64,000 nt of DNA from CAYUKK01 sp964445305 (GTDB lineage: Bacteria > Acidobacteriota > Aminicenantia > Aminicenantales > UBA8522), in assembly GCA_964445305.1 (NCBI GenBank), contig CAYUKK010000020.1, positions 1 through 64,000 of the forward strand. Reading direction: 5' to 3'. The first letter of the stretch is position 1, and the number at the start of each line of letters is the position of its first letter. The position numbers and the translations under genes were made by a program. Shown here in pieces: positions 34,523 through 43,434 of this stretch. The notes below the pieces were generated by a model that was not told the DNA's origin, did no database searches, and saw only the letters and a list, made by a program, of their open reading frames with translations.

Positions 34523-36516
34523 ACCCGATAAAAAGAAGAGACTTCCTCAAGTGGGGGGTCGTCACTACCTCTTTTCTGGCCTGGGGCGGCAACCCACCGC
34601 TCATCTCCAAGACAGGAGGAAAAAGGGAGACAGGGACGAAAATCCTCGTCCTCGGGTTTGATGGCCTCGACCCCCGCCTTCTCGCGAGATGGATGGAGGA
34701 AGGAAGGCTCCCCGCATTCCAGCGTCTGGCCAATCAAGGCAGTTTCCAGCCCCTCCAGACCAGCATCCCGCCCCAGAGCCCTGTCGCCTGGGCAAATTTC
34801 ATCACCGGCATGGACCCTGGTGGTCATGGCATTTTCGACTTCATGCACCGCGACCCAAGCTCCTACATTCCCATTTTCTCTGCCTCTTCGACCGAAGAAG
34901 CCAAATCGACGGTCAAGCTGGGAAACTTAGTCCTCCCTCTTGGTGGAGGAAAAGTAAGGAATCTCATCCGTGGCCCGGCCTTCTGGCAGTTACTTGAGGA
35001 AGACGATATCCCGGCCACAATCTTTAAGATGCCGTCCAACTATCCGCCCGTGCCGACCAAACAAAGGACTCTCTCCGGGATGGGAACACCGGACATCAAG
35101 GGCTATTATGGCCTTTTCAATTATTATACGACGCAGCCCATCGAGATCAACGAAGACATCGGCGGCGGCCGTATCCACAGGGTTCAGGTCGTCAACAACA
35201 CGGTCGAGGCCAGCCTGCCAGGCCCGACGAATACCTTCCGCCGAGACAGGCCTGAGTCCACTCTCAATTTCAAGGTGATTCTGGACCCTGTCCATCCCGT
35301 GGCCAAGATTACCTATCCAGGAGAAGAGTTTATCCTGCGGGAGAGAGAATGGAGCGGCTGGAAAAGAGTTCGTTTCCATCTTATCCCTACCCAGAGCGTC
35401 AGCGGCATCTGCATGTTTTACCTCAAGGAAATCAGGCCTCACTTCAAGCTCTACGTCTCAGCTATCCACATCGACCCAGCCGAACCTGCTCTCCCCATTT
35501 CGACTCCAGAGAGCTACGCCAAGGAACTCGAGAAAAAATTTGGCCCCTTCTTCACTAAGGGTTTACCCGCTGACACCAGTGCCCTCGACCACGATGTCCT
35601 CGACGAGGGAGAGTTCCTCGAGCAGGACAACATGGTTCTGGAAGAACGCAAGCGAATGTTCGAGTATGAATTCAATCGCTTTGATTCGGGGCTTCTCTTT
35701 TATTACGTCTCGAGCACGGACCAGCGACAGCACATGTTCTGGCGGCTTCTCGATGAGAGTCATCCGATGTACGACGCTCAGCTGGCCTCCAAATATGGCC
35801 GGACCATCGAGAATATCTATATCGAGGCCGACATGCTCCTCGACAGAGTCCTTCAGAGAATATCCCGCGACACCCTCCTTCTCGTCATGTCTGACCACGG
35901 GTTCAACCCCTTCCGCAGGGGTTTCAACCTTAACACTTGGCTCTTCGAAAACGGCTATCACAGGCTGCGCAACCCCTGGCGCCGCGAGGAGAGCAGCCTC
36001 TTCGATAACACCGATTGGTCAAGAACGAAGGCTTATGGAGTGGGTCTCAACGGTCTCTATCTTAACCTGCGAGGCCGGGAAAGGGAGGGTATCGTCAACC
36101 CCGGCGCGGAGAGTGACAACCTCCTCCATGAACTCGCCCGGCGGCTCGAGGAGGTCACCGACCCGAAGACCGGCCAGCGCGCCATCCTCCACGCTTACAT
36201 CACCAAGGAAGTCTATCAAGGCAGGCATCTCGAGCATGCGCCAGATATAGTCCTCGGGTTCAACTACGGCTACCGGATTTCCTGGGGATCTCCGCTCGGC
36301 AGGTTCCCGCGCTCGGTCTTCGAGGACAACACAGAAAAATGGAGCGGCGACCACATGAGCGCGCCGGATGTCATCCCCGGCATTCTCCTGACCAATCGCC
36401 CGGTTAAAGCCTCCCGACCCGCCCTCCATGACCTCACGGCGACCATCCTCAGCGTTTACGGCATTCCGAAGCCAAAGGAGATGATTGGCCGCTCCATCTT
36501 CGAAGAAGGAGGATAA
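34519..36516 (+). CDS. Alkaline-phosphatase-superfamily phosphohydrolase 3, Tat-exported
   Basis: A 665-residue close relative of phosphohydrolase 2. The N-terminus MNPIKRRDFLKWGVV is a twin-arginine signal (RRDFLK) with a short hydrophobic stretch. Catalytic motifs are LGFDG (Asp48), PPQSPVAWANFITG (probable Ser87), STDQRQHMFWR, MSDHGFNPFRRGFNLN and SGDHMSAPDVIPG. ATG 34519 overlaps the previous stop (ATGA) with AAGGAAAAG upstream, which decides against the upstream open codons. Export by Tat implies folding with metal in the cytoplasm, then action in the periplasm. Confidence 0.88.
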   Translation: MNPIKRRDFLKWGVVTTSFLAWGGNPPLISKTGGKRETGTKILVLGFDGLDPRLLARWMEEGRLPAFQRLANQGSFQPLQTSIPPQSPVAWANFITGMDPGGHGIFDFMHRDPSSYIPIFSASSTEEAKSTVKLGNLVLPLGGGKVRNLIRGPAFWQLLEEDDIPATIFKMPSNYPPVPTKQRTLSGMGTPDIKGYYGLFNYYTTQPIEINEDIGGGRIHRVQVVNNTVEASLPGPTNTFRRDRPESTLNFKVILDPVHPVAKITYPGEEFILREREWSGWKRVRFHLIPTQSVSGICMFYLKEIRPHFKLYVSAIHIDPAEPALPISTPESYAKELEKKFGPFFTKGLPADTSALDHDVLDEGEFLEQDNMVLEERKRMFEYEFNRFDSGLLFYYVSSTDQRQHMFWRLLDESHPMYDAQLASKYGRTIENIYIEADMLLDRVLQRISRDTLLLVMSDHGFNPFRRGFNLNTWLFENGYHRLRNPWRREESSLFDNTDWSRTKAYGVGLNGLYLNLRGREREGIVNPGAESDNLLHELARRLEEVTDPKTGQRAILHAYITKEVYQGRHLEHAPDIVLGFNYGYRISWGSPLGRFPRSVFEDNTEKWSGDHMSAPDVIPGILLTNRPVKASRPALHDLTATILSVYGIPKPKEMIGRSIFEEGG

Positions 36517-36517
36517 A

Positions 36518-36709
36518 TTGGGAAAATCCAAAGTCAAACTACCTAAGGACCTTCTGGAGAGGGTCAAGAAGTTAGCCCGCTTGGCGGGCTATTCCTCAGC
36601 CGAGGAGTTCATCGTCCATTGCCTGGAAAAGGAAATCGTCAAGCTCGAGGAAGCACAGTCAGAAGAAGAGGTTAAGAAAAAGCTCAAAGGGTTGGGCTAT
36701 ATTTCCTGA
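36518..36709 (+). CDS. Small ribbon-helix-helix-like protein (63 aa)
   Basis: TTG at 36518 follows GGAGGATAAA and begins one base after the previous stop. The product starts KSKVKLPKDLLERVKKLARLAG and continues YSSAEEFIVHCLEKEI, the strand-helix-helix pattern of CopG/Arc-like proteins, then an acidic-basic helix ending in VKKKLKGLGYIS. The ending LKxLGYI is reminiscent of sulfatase and phosphohydrolase C-termini. It may regulate the cluster or bind one of the hydrolases; neither is shown. Confidence 0.7.
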   Translation: MGKSKVKLPKDLLERVKKLARLAGYSSAEEFIVHCLEKEIVKLEEAQSEEEVKKKLKGLGYIS

Positions 36710-36733
36710 AACGGAGGTTAATCCTTAGCTCCA

Positions 36734-37561
36734 ATGGGGTTTCTTAATTCGATTCTCGGCCGGGTCTTCAGCCTTCTCTTTCTGCCCTGGCGTTCTCTCA
36801 ACCCCTGGCTGGCGATGATTTTTATTTCCTTTCTCACTGGCCTGTTCATGCTTTTTATCTTTCGCTGGACGTCGAACCAGGCGGGAATTCGCCAGGCCAA
36901 GAACACAATCAAAGCCCATCTTCTCGAGATTCGCCTCTACAAAGACAGCCTGCCCATCGCGCTTCAAGCCTACGGGAAAATCCTCCGCTCCAACCTAAAA
37001 TATGTTGCTTTATCGGCCAAACCCATGCTCGTCATGCTCCTTCCTCTTCTCCTTGCCCTCACCCATCTCAACCTCTGGTTTGGCTATGAACCTCTGCGCG
37101 TTGGCGATGCGACCATCCTCAAAATTTTTTGGGATAAAAACGTCATCCCTTTGAACACCGAGGTCGAGCTCGAAACTCCGGATGGCCTTGCCGTAGAAAC
37201 TTTGCCCCTTCGCCTCGAAGAAGCGAGGGAAACCAACTGGCGCATCCGAGCCGAAAAAGAAGGTTTTTACGTGCTGAAAATCAAGCCTGGAGGTGTGGCC
37301 TCCATTTCAACCGCTGTGGTTGTTGGAACTCGTTCTTTGGCCCCCATTTGCCCCCGGCGCTCCCAACGCTTCCTTGATAACCTTTTCTACCCCGGCCAAA
37401 AGCCCCTCCCCTCTTTCACATCCATCCAGTCGGTCGAAATCAAGTACCCCGCCCGACGAATGACCTTCTTCGGTCTGAAACTCCATTGGCTCATTCCCTA
37501 TTTCTTTTTATCCCTCGTCTTCGGGTTTGCCCTAAAGCGTCCCTTAGGAGTGGAAATCTAA
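36734..37561 (+). CDS. Membrane protein of unknown function, possibly Oxa1/EMC3-like
   Basis: A 275-residue protein with membrane segments at about residues 20-42, 95-115 and 245-265. A charged helical stretch (QAGIRQAKNTIKAHLLEIRLYKDS) lies between the first two, then a soluble beta-rich domain (residues 120-235). Helix, cytoplasmic coiled stretch, helix is reminiscent of the Oxa1/EMC3 insertase fold, but I cannot confirm the relation. It follows the phosphohydrolase cluster by 24 bp and is probably in the same operon. GGAGG lies 16 nt before the ATG, farther than usual. Confidence 0.65.
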   Translation: MGFLNSILGRVFSLLFLPWRSLNPWLAMIFISFLTGLFMLFIFRWTSNQAGIRQAKNTIKAHLLEIRLYKDSLPIALQAYGKILRSNLKYVALSAKPMLVMLLPLLLALTHLNLWFGYEPLRVGDATILKIFWDKNVIPLNTEVELETPDGLAVETLPLRLEEARETNWRIRAEKEGFYVLKIKPGGVASISTAVVVGTRSLAPICPRRSQRFLDNLFYPGQKPLPSFTSIQSVEIKYPARRMTFFGLKLHWLIPYFFLSLVFGFALKRPLGVEI

Positions 37562-37606
37562 CCCGAAACGAGCTATCATCGAGACCGAAAAGGAAAGGAG
37601 AAGCAG

Positions 37607-38731
37607 ATGAAAATCGAACATTTCAAGATGGAGCGTATGCAGTCGACTTGGGAAAACGTCGTTGCCTACAACCTTTCCGAGAGCGGCGTCCACCCCTTAA
37701 CTCTCAATGAGCTGGTCAGCGAAGAAGAGCTCAAAGAAATAGCTAACTCGGGCCTTGGCTACAGCCAGACTAACGGCACGCCAGAATTGCGCGAGCAAAT
37801 TGCCCATCTTTATCCTGGCCTTTCCATCGAGGAGATTCTGGTTACGACGGGATCCTCGGAGGCCAATTTTCTCCTCATGTGGAGCCTGGTCGAGAGAGGG
37901 GATGAAGTCGTCTTCATGATGCCCAACTACATGCAGATGTGGGGGCTTTTGCGCGGCTTCGGAGCTGTAGTCAAGCCGTTCTGGTTGCGAGAGAGCCTGG
38001 CCTGGGCACCCGACCTCGATGAGTTGAAGAAAGTGGTCAGCAAGAGAACCAAGCTCATCATCCTCACCAACCCCAACAACCCGACCGGCGCCGTCCTGAG
38101 TGAAGAGGCCATGGAATGCATCGTCGACCTGGCCGATGCGAGCGGAGCCTGGATTATCGCCGATGAAGTCTACCAAGGCGCGGAGCGAAGGGCCGACCCA
38201 ACTCCAAGCTTTTTTGGAAAACACGAGCGCGTCGTTGTCGTCAACGGTCTTTCCAAAGCCTATGGCCTCCCCGGCGTCAGGATTGGCTGGATCGTCGGAC
38301 CGATGGGTTTGATCCAGAAAATCTGGCCCTACCACGATTACACAACCATCTCCCCGAGCACCCTGAGCGACCGGTTAGCTCGCATCGCCTTGAGCCCTTC
38401 AACAAGAGAGAAAATCCTGGCTCGAACTCGACATATCCTTCAACAGAATTTCCCAATTCTCCAGGCCTGGCTTGAAAAACAACCCGGTCTTTTTGATTTC
38501 ATCCCCCCGCAGGCAGGAGCCATTGCCTACGTCCGCTACCACCTGCCCATCGATTCCCTCGACTTCGTCACCAGGCTCATCCAGGAAAAGAGCGTCCTCC
38601 TCGTTCCGGGCGAACATTTCGAGATGGGCCGCTACCTCCGCTTCGGCTATGGGGCAGAATGCCACTATCTCCAGCAGGGGCTGGCCCGGGTCAAGGATTT
38701 CATCCAGGAATTTCAGGCGGGCAAGTGTTAG
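37607..38731 (+). CDS. PLP-dependent aminotransferase, class I/II
   Basis: A 374-residue fold-type I aminotransferase. Family residues visible are YSQTNGTPELREQIA, the NPNNPTGAVLS turn (about 155-165), IADEVYQGAE, and NGLSKAYGLPGVRIGW with the PLP Lys at 217, plus the C-terminal Arg in LRFGYG. AAAGGAG stands 6 nt before the ATG. Amino acid specificity is not evident. It reads in the same direction as the phosphohydrolase cluster and converges with trpB2. Confidence 0.88.
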   Translation: MKIEHFKMERMQSTWENVVAYNLSESGVHPLTLNELVSEEELKEIANSGLGYSQTNGTPELREQIAHLYPGLSIEEILVTTGSSEANFLLMWSLVERGDEVVFMMPNYMQMWGLLRGFGAVVKPFWLRESLAWAPDLDELKKVVSKRTKLIILTNPNNPTGAVLSEEAMECIVDLADASGAWIIADEVYQGAERRADPTPSFFGKHERVVVVNGLSKAYGLPGVRIGWIVGPMGLIQKIWPYHDYTTISPSTLSDRLARIALSPSTREKILARTRHILQQNFPILQAWLEKQPGLFDFIPPQAGAIAYVRYHLPIDSLDFVTRLIQEKSVLLVPGEHFEMGRYLRFGYGAECHYLQQGLARVKDFIQEFQAGKC

Positions 38732-38886
38732 CTCTTTCAAGACCATTTTCCTGGATATGACGAGATGAGGCCCCCAACGAGGTGCCACAGCACCCTTCCG
38801 GGGCATGTAATTCTCCCCGTAGCGTTGACTTTGTCGTCCCATGGCTTGGCTTAAATTCTAATACTTCGGGGAAACGGTCATTGAGC

Positions 38887-40173
38887 TTATGAGCGAGAAT
38901 TCAGGGCGAAAGCAGATATGTCCAGGAAACCGTGGCCGGAGAGGTTAAAAAGGAGCACTTCCTCCCGACCCTGCTCCCTGGCCCTCAGGGCCTCATCAAT
39001 GACAGCGGCAATAGCATGGGCCGATTCAGGGGCGGGCAAAATCCCCTCCGACTTCAAAAAGAGCCGCGCGGCAGAGAAAACTTTCTCCTGGGAATAGGCC
39101 CTGGGTTCGATAATCCCCTTGTCGACAAGGTGGCTGACGAGAGGGGCCATGCCGTGGTAGCGAAGGCCCCCCGCATGGATCGAAGGCGGCACAAAATCCA
39201 TGCCCAAAGTGTGCATGTAAAGAAGGGGCGTCAACCCTACGCTATCGCCGTGGTCGTAGCGGAGATTTCCTTTCGTCAAGGAGGGGCACGCCTCTGGCTC
39301 GACGGCGATGAAGCGAGTCTTCGTCCGGCCTGTCAATCTTTTGCCGATAAAGGGAAAAGAAAGGCCGGCAAAGTTGGACCCTCCACCGACACAGCCAACG
39401 ACGATATCCGGCTCTAAGCCCGCCTCGGCCAGCTGTTTCTCAGCTTCCAGCCCGATGATGGTCTGGTGCATGAGAACAGCGTCAAGGACAGAACCCAGGG
39501 AATATTTAGCGCCGGGCTGGCGGACCGCCGTTTCGACTGCTTCTGAGATGGCAATGCCCAAGCTTCCGGGATGGTCGGGGTCCTGGGCGAAGAATTTTCT
39601 TCCCGCTTCCGTCAAGGCACTGGGGCTCTCCACGACGGAAGCCCCGAAGAGTTCCATCAAAATTCTCCGGCCAGGTTTCTGGCGATGGCTGATACGGACC
39701 ATGAAAACCTTGACCGAGATACCGAAAGTGGAACCGGCATGGGCCAGGGCCGATCCCCACTGTCCAGCGCCCGTTTCCGTGGTTAGAGTTTCGACTCCAT
39801 CCTGGGCAGCAAGGTAGGCTTGCATGAGGGCCGTGTTGCTCTTATGGCTTCCCGTCGGGCCTACTCCCTCGTACTTGTAAAAAATCCGGGCTGGAGTTGA
39901 TAGCGCTTCTCGTAGCGCGCTGGCATAGACAAGGGGAGTTGGCCGATAAACCGAGAATGCCTTCCGAACCTCGCCAGGAATGGGAATTTCCCTGGCCGAG
40001 GAAATCTCCTGGGCGATGAACCCCCGCGGAAAAATGATTTCGAGCTCTTCTGGTCGAAGCGGCTCTTTAGTCTGCGGGTTGAGCGGGGGTTTCGGCAAGT
40101 CATCCAAGTCTGCCTTGATGTTATAGAAAGCCTGGGGCAAGATATCGCTTTCTCTTGAAGAGAATCTTTCCAT
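38887..40173 (-). CDS. trpB: Tryptophan synthase beta chain, TrpB2 type
   Basis: A 428-residue PLP enzyme that joins indole and serine to tryptophan. It is TrpB2 rather than TrpB1: the long N-terminal region with PLPPPLNP-like KPPLNPQTKEPLRPEEL and RPTPLVYA, GPTGSHKSNTA with the PLP Lys111, TETGAGQWGSALA and GCVGGGSNFAG. TrpB2 enzymes occur in archaea and deep-branching bacteria, often without trpA, and none is next to it here. AAAAGGAGGTTAAAG precedes the ATG. The upstream leader carries tandem Trp codons and hairpins, which supports control by tryptophan supply. Confidence 0.92.
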   Translation of the reverse strand: MERFSSRESDILPQAFYNIKADLDDLPKPPLNPQTKEPLRPEELEIIFPRGFIAQEISSAREIPIPGEVRKAFSVYRPTPLVYASALREALSTPARIFYKYEGVGPTGSHKSNTALMQAYLAAQDGVETLTTETGAGQWGSALAHAGSTFGISVKVFMVRISHRQKPGRRILMELFGASVVESPSALTEAGRKFFAQDPDHPGSLGIAISEAVETAVRQPGAKYSLGSVLDAVLMHQTIIGLEAEKQLAEAGLEPDIVVGCVGGGSNFAGLSFPFIGKRLTGRTKTRFIAVEPEACPSLTKGNLRYDHGDSVGLTPLLYMHTLGMDFVPPSIHAGGLRYHGMAPLVSHLVDKGIIEPRAYSQEKVFSAARLFLKSEGILPAPESAHAIAAVIDEALRAREQGREEVLLFNLSGHGFLDISAFALNSRS

Positions 40174-40197
40174 CTTTAACCTCCTTTTGGAGCGTAG

Positions 40198-40272
40198 AAA
40201 AAAATCCCTTTGGATTCATTGGAATAAAAATGAAGATGAGGTGGATTACTGGGCGGTGGAACCCGCCCACCA
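40198..40272 (-). promoter_or_regulatory. Apparent Trp attenuator: Trp codons, hairpin, weak U-tract terminator
   Basis: In the minus-strand transcript, TGG TGG (40272-40267) runs into hairpin GGGCGG-GUUCCA-CCGCCC (40268-40251). Farther on, AAUCC-AAAG-GGAUU (40216-40203) is followed by five U (40202-40198), a small terminator-like hairpin 24 nt before the trpB ATG. An extra AAUCC (40247-40243) next to the leader stop codon could pair with the same GGAUU and act as antiterminator. A ribosome at the stop codon would cover that copy; one stalled at the Trp codons would not. Stem stability is low, so the mechanism is inference. Confidence 0.6.
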
Positions 40273-40332
40273 GAAAAGGAGGGAGATGCAAAGAACTTTC
40301 GGGAAAACGAGCGTCTTTTCCGGGCGCAGCAT
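40246..40332 (-). CDS. trpL: Trp leader peptide (28 aa, tandem Trp codons)
   Basis: ATG 40332 to TAA 40246-40248 encodes 28 residues ending LLFWWAGSTAQ, with Trp at positions 21 and 22. It lies between a consensus promoter and trpB2, 73 bp before the trpB ATG, and a hairpin begins within the second Trp codon. These are the marks of a trp attenuator leader. The ATG is 7 nt after the -10 box, so translation would be leaderless; AAGG in the -10 to start interval may lie outside the RNA. Caution: the peptide also resembles a secretory signal peptide. Confidence 0.6.
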   Translation of the reverse strand: MLRPEKTLVFPKVLCISLLFWWAGSTAQ

Positions 40333-40339
40333 GGTCCTT

Positions 40340-40367
40340 ATTTTATAAAATCACAGGCCGTTGTCAA
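40340..40367 (-). promoter_or_regulatory. Promoter for the trp leader and trpB2
   Basis: Minus strand TTGACA (40367-40362), 16-bp spacer, TAAAAT (40345-40340). Confidence 0.65.
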
Positions 40368-40377
40368 GAGCCCATTT

Positions 40378-43300
40378 CTAAAATCCGGGGAAAAAGCTGA
40401 GCTGGAAGACCCAGTCCTTGTTCGGTCGGTCGAACGGTTTAACGGCATTGAAACCAAGGATCAGATAACCGAAAACGTTGAAGCGAAGACCAACGCCAGC
40501 GCTCGAAACGGGTTTTCGAGTCCCGTTGAGAAACGTAGGCTTGGCTGCATTTTCCCAGGCCACACCCCAATCATAGAAGAAGACCATGTCCACCGGGAAG
40601 ACGCCGTAGTATCCCTTGCCGATGCCGAGCACCCGGAAAAGAGGAAAACGGAGTTCAGCATTCCCGACCAAAATCTTGCTGCCATAAAGACGATTGAGAT
40701 CGAAGGCGTTTGGACCCGACAATTCCTCATAATTAAAAGAATAATAATCGTAACCACGGACGAGGCTCTCGTACCCGATATAAACAGGCCAGAGGCGCTC
40801 ATCTTCCGCGTCTTTTCCGTAACGTCCGTAATGGAGCAAGCGGAAGGCGAGGGTGAAAGGCTTGGCCGGCACGAAATAACGCCGGTAATCAGCGAGGAGC
40901 GTCTGGTAAGAGATAGAGCCGATGGTCGGTGTAAGCTCGAGAAGGTAGCTCTGCCCCAGAATGGGACCTGTAGCCCCCCACAAAGCGCTGTCATAGACGA
41001 GAGCCAGGCTGGTGTAGAAAAAGTGGATGCTGTCGGGCGCGGGAAGTTGCTGGATGTCTCGAACGAGCTGCGTTCCGTCGTAAGCCGAAAACATCTGCGT
41101 GACGATTTCCTGGCTGAAGTCGATGTACTGGAAACCGCTCCGCATCTCGACACGCCGAACCTGGTTAAACGGGTAAGCGAGGAAACCCTGGATTTGATAA
41201 TTTATCTGCCAATAGAGATAGTCCTCCTCGATGTAGACGGGCTCGCCGTAAAAATAGCCTGTACCGACGGAATAAGACCCAATGACATAAGGAATCCGAC
41301 CGACGGCTCCACCCCAATTCAACCGCCGTCGGGAATTCTGGTAACTGAGGATGGCTGTGGCATCCTTGAGGCGACTGGAGACTTGAGCTAAGGTCCCCAG
41401 GCTGTGGTAGCCGAGCATATCGGACCAGAAGAGGGCCACCCCGCCGCCCGTATAGGTCCCAAAACGGTCGATGCCGACGCCCACCTGGGGCGGTGCCACG
41501 TAATCCAGGCTCAGCTTCGGCTTGTATTCAGACACGGGGAATTCCATCTGCTCGGGAAGCCCGAAAAGGGGGTTGCGGAGGAGGCCGAGAAGGGAGCCAG
41601 ACGGCTCTTCCCGCGGCGGGAGAACAGAGAGGAGCTTCCCTTCGAACCGAGCTAATTCGGGTTTTCCGGCGAGGATTTCCTTTTCCTCAAGAGCATAGAT
41701 GGAAAACCGGCCTTCTTCATAGGCAGAATAGATCATCCTCCCCGTCGCCGAGGCGACCGAAAGCGTCGGGCTCAACTCGGTGATACCACTCACGCCCGTG
41801 TAGAGGTTGGTCACCTGGAAAATATTCCCTGAGCTCAATTCAAGCCGGTATACATCCGGCTTGCCGCTGACATCAGAGACAAAATAGAGGCTTCGCGAGT
41901 CGGGAGACCACTGGGGGTTGATGTTCTTGGCGCCGTTAAACGCCTCAACACGGGTGATTTTGCCTGATTCCGGGTCAATGAGGGCCAGCTCGTAATCGCC
42001 GTAGCTCAGGAGCGAAAGGTCAGTGCCGAAGCGGTCGGTGACGAAGGCGATGGCCCGGCCATCGGGCGACCAGGCAGCTTGGAGGTCAGCAAAAGGGTCG
42101 TCCGTCAGCTGTTTCAATCTCCCTGAGCCAAGGTCATAAACATAGAGGTCAGTCTGTCCCCTGGACAGGGCGGTGAAAACGATGTGTCGGTTGTCGGGCG
42201 ACCAGGAAGGGTTAAAAATTTCATCCAGGTTCGAGAAGGGGATTTCATCGATTATCTTCTCCCGCTCGACATCATAAAAAGTCAGGATGGGCTTGCCCTT
42301 GCTAACTGCGCCAAAAACGAACCTCTTCCCCTGCCCATCCCACGCTCCAGAAGACCGGATGAACTGGATGCTCTCGAACTCTGGGTCGACAGCGGTTTCG
42401 GTAATCTTTTTCTTGATGGAACCGGTCTTGGGGTCGGCGAGGTAGAGGTCGATGGAAAACAGATCCCGGGTGGAGAGGAAGATGATGTCTTTCCCGTCCG
42501 GACTGAGAGCCGGGGCAACGTTATACGGGTTCATCTCCGTCCCTTTGAAAATGACTTTGGCTGTTAGGCTGGGGACCTCGGTCTGGGAGACAAGCGGCTC
42601 ATACCTTTTCTTATAGGCTTCGAGCCATTCCTTGGACAGGGTTTCGTAATTTACACCAAGAACTCTTGTCATCACGCTTTCCAGGTCGCCAACTCGGCCC
42701 ACGCCCTTGAGGAGTCGAGCGATCGTCTCATCTCCCCACTTGCCCGTGATGTAGGCTAAGAGGCCGTGGCCGTAACGATAGGGGAAGTATTTGTAAGGAT
42801 TGTCCAGCTTCTTGATCGGAGGAATCTCCTTTCTCTGGGTGGCGTCCCTCATCCACATGGCCGTTTGAGCGTCGACCGACCCAATCGACAGATATTCAGA
42901 CATCCCCTCAATGAACCACAGGGGAACACGCATGGCGGTGGAGCCAGCGTAGCCACCAGGCCGCCCCTGGGAGGTAATATCAAACTGGAAGGCGTGGACG
43001 AGCTCATGGCCGATGACATGGTCGGTTTCGGCAAGCGACGACCCGACGGGAAGGATGATCCGCCGCTTGAAAGCCTCGGTGACGCCACCCGTTCCTTCTG
43101 AGATTAAATCTGGAATGGCGGTCGTCTGCTGGAAATGGGTCGAGCTGGAATAGAGGATGAGGGGCTGGCGACCTTTGAGTTCATGGTTGAGGATCCGGCT
43201 TAGCCGAGAATACCACCGCTCAGCCATGCGAGCGGCATGGTTGGCCATGGCCCCGAACTCAGGATAATAATAGATGTCAAAGTGTTTCGTCTTGAGGATT

Positions 43301-43434
43301 TTGAAGTCAAAATGCTCATACTGGACCTTGTTCCGGCCAAAGTACTGGGCCGTTGCACTCAAGGCGAAAAAGCTGAGGCAAAGAAAAGCCGCCATGAGGC
43401 TGGCTATCCCGCGACGATATATCTTTGGCTTCAT
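40378..43434 (-). CDS. Exported peptidase-MA / TolB-like propeller / outer-membrane barrel fusion
   Basis: A 1018-residue protein with a signal peptide ending in SATAQ (residue 30). Residues about 45-270 are a gluzincin metallopeptidase domain: GHELVHAFQ (HExxH, His143-His147) with a probable third ligand in WFIEGMSEYLS (Glu176). Residues about 290-600 are PD40/WD40-like TolB-type blades (SPDGKDIIFLST, SWSPDNRHIVFTA, AWSPDGRAIAFVTD, QWSPDSRSLYFVSD). The last 400 residues look like a transmembrane beta-barrel of BamA/surface-antigen type, ending in the aromatic strand VFQLSFFPGF. GGAGGAAACA precedes the ATG. I infer an outer-membrane-anchored protease facing the periplasm or exterior. Confidence 0.82.
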   Translation of the reverse strand: MKPKIYRRGIASLMAAFLCLSFFALSATAQYFGRNKVQYEHFDFKILKTKHFDIYYYPEFGAMANHAARMAERWYSRLSRILNHELKGRQPLILYSSSTHFQQTTAIPDLISEGTGGVTEAFKRRIILPVGSSLAETDHVIGHELVHAFQFDITSQGRPGGYAGSTAMRVPLWFIEGMSEYLSIGSVDAQTAMWMRDATQRKEIPPIKKLDNPYKYFPYRYGHGLLAYITGKWGDETIARLLKGVGRVGDLESVMTRVLGVNYETLSKEWLEAYKKRYEPLVSQTEVPSLTAKVIFKGTEMNPYNVAPALSPDGKDIIFLSTRDLFSIDLYLADPKTGSIKKKITETAVDPEFESIQFIRSSGAWDGQGKRFVFGAVSKGKPILTFYDVEREKIIDEIPFSNLDEIFNPSWSPDNRHIVFTALSRGQTDLYVYDLGSGRLKQLTDDPFADLQAAWSPDGRAIAFVTDRFGTDLSLLSYGDYELALIDPESGKITRVEAFNGAKNINPQWSPDSRSLYFVSDVSGKPDVYRLELSSGNIFQVTNLYTGVSGITELSPTLSVASATGRMIYSAYEEGRFSIYALEEKEILAGKPELARFEGKLLSVLPPREEPSGSLLGLLRNPLFGLPEQMEFPVSEYKPKLSLDYVAPPQVGVGIDRFGTYTGGGVALFWSDMLGYHSLGTLAQVSSRLKDATAILSYQNSRRRLNWGGAVGRIPYVIGSYSVGTGYFYGEPVYIEEDYLYWQINYQIQGFLAYPFNQVRRVEMRSGFQYIDFSQEIVTQMFSAYDGTQLVRDIQQLPAPDSIHFFYTSLALVYDSALWGATGPILGQSYLLELTPTIGSISYQTLLADYRRYFVPAKPFTLAFRLLHYGRYGKDAEDERLWPVYIGYESLVRGYDYYSFNYEELSGPNAFDLNRLYGSKILVGNAELRFPLFRVLGIGKGYYGVFPVDMVFFYDWGVAWENAAKPTFLNGTRKPVSSAGVGLRFNVFGYLILGFNAVKPFDRPNKDWVFQLSFFPGF

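Noticed and set aside
38770..38804. Nested hairpin (GCCCC...GGGGC around GGTGC-CACA-GCACC) as a terminator between convergent genes
   Set aside because: Stable but without a U tract on either strand; may be a bidirectional structure, not supported as an intrinsic terminator.
40241..40270. GGTGGAACCCGCC on the plus strand as a T-box antiterminator
   Set aside because: It resembles the T-box motif but is on the strand opposite to trpB2 and lacks the specifier and antiterminator structure.
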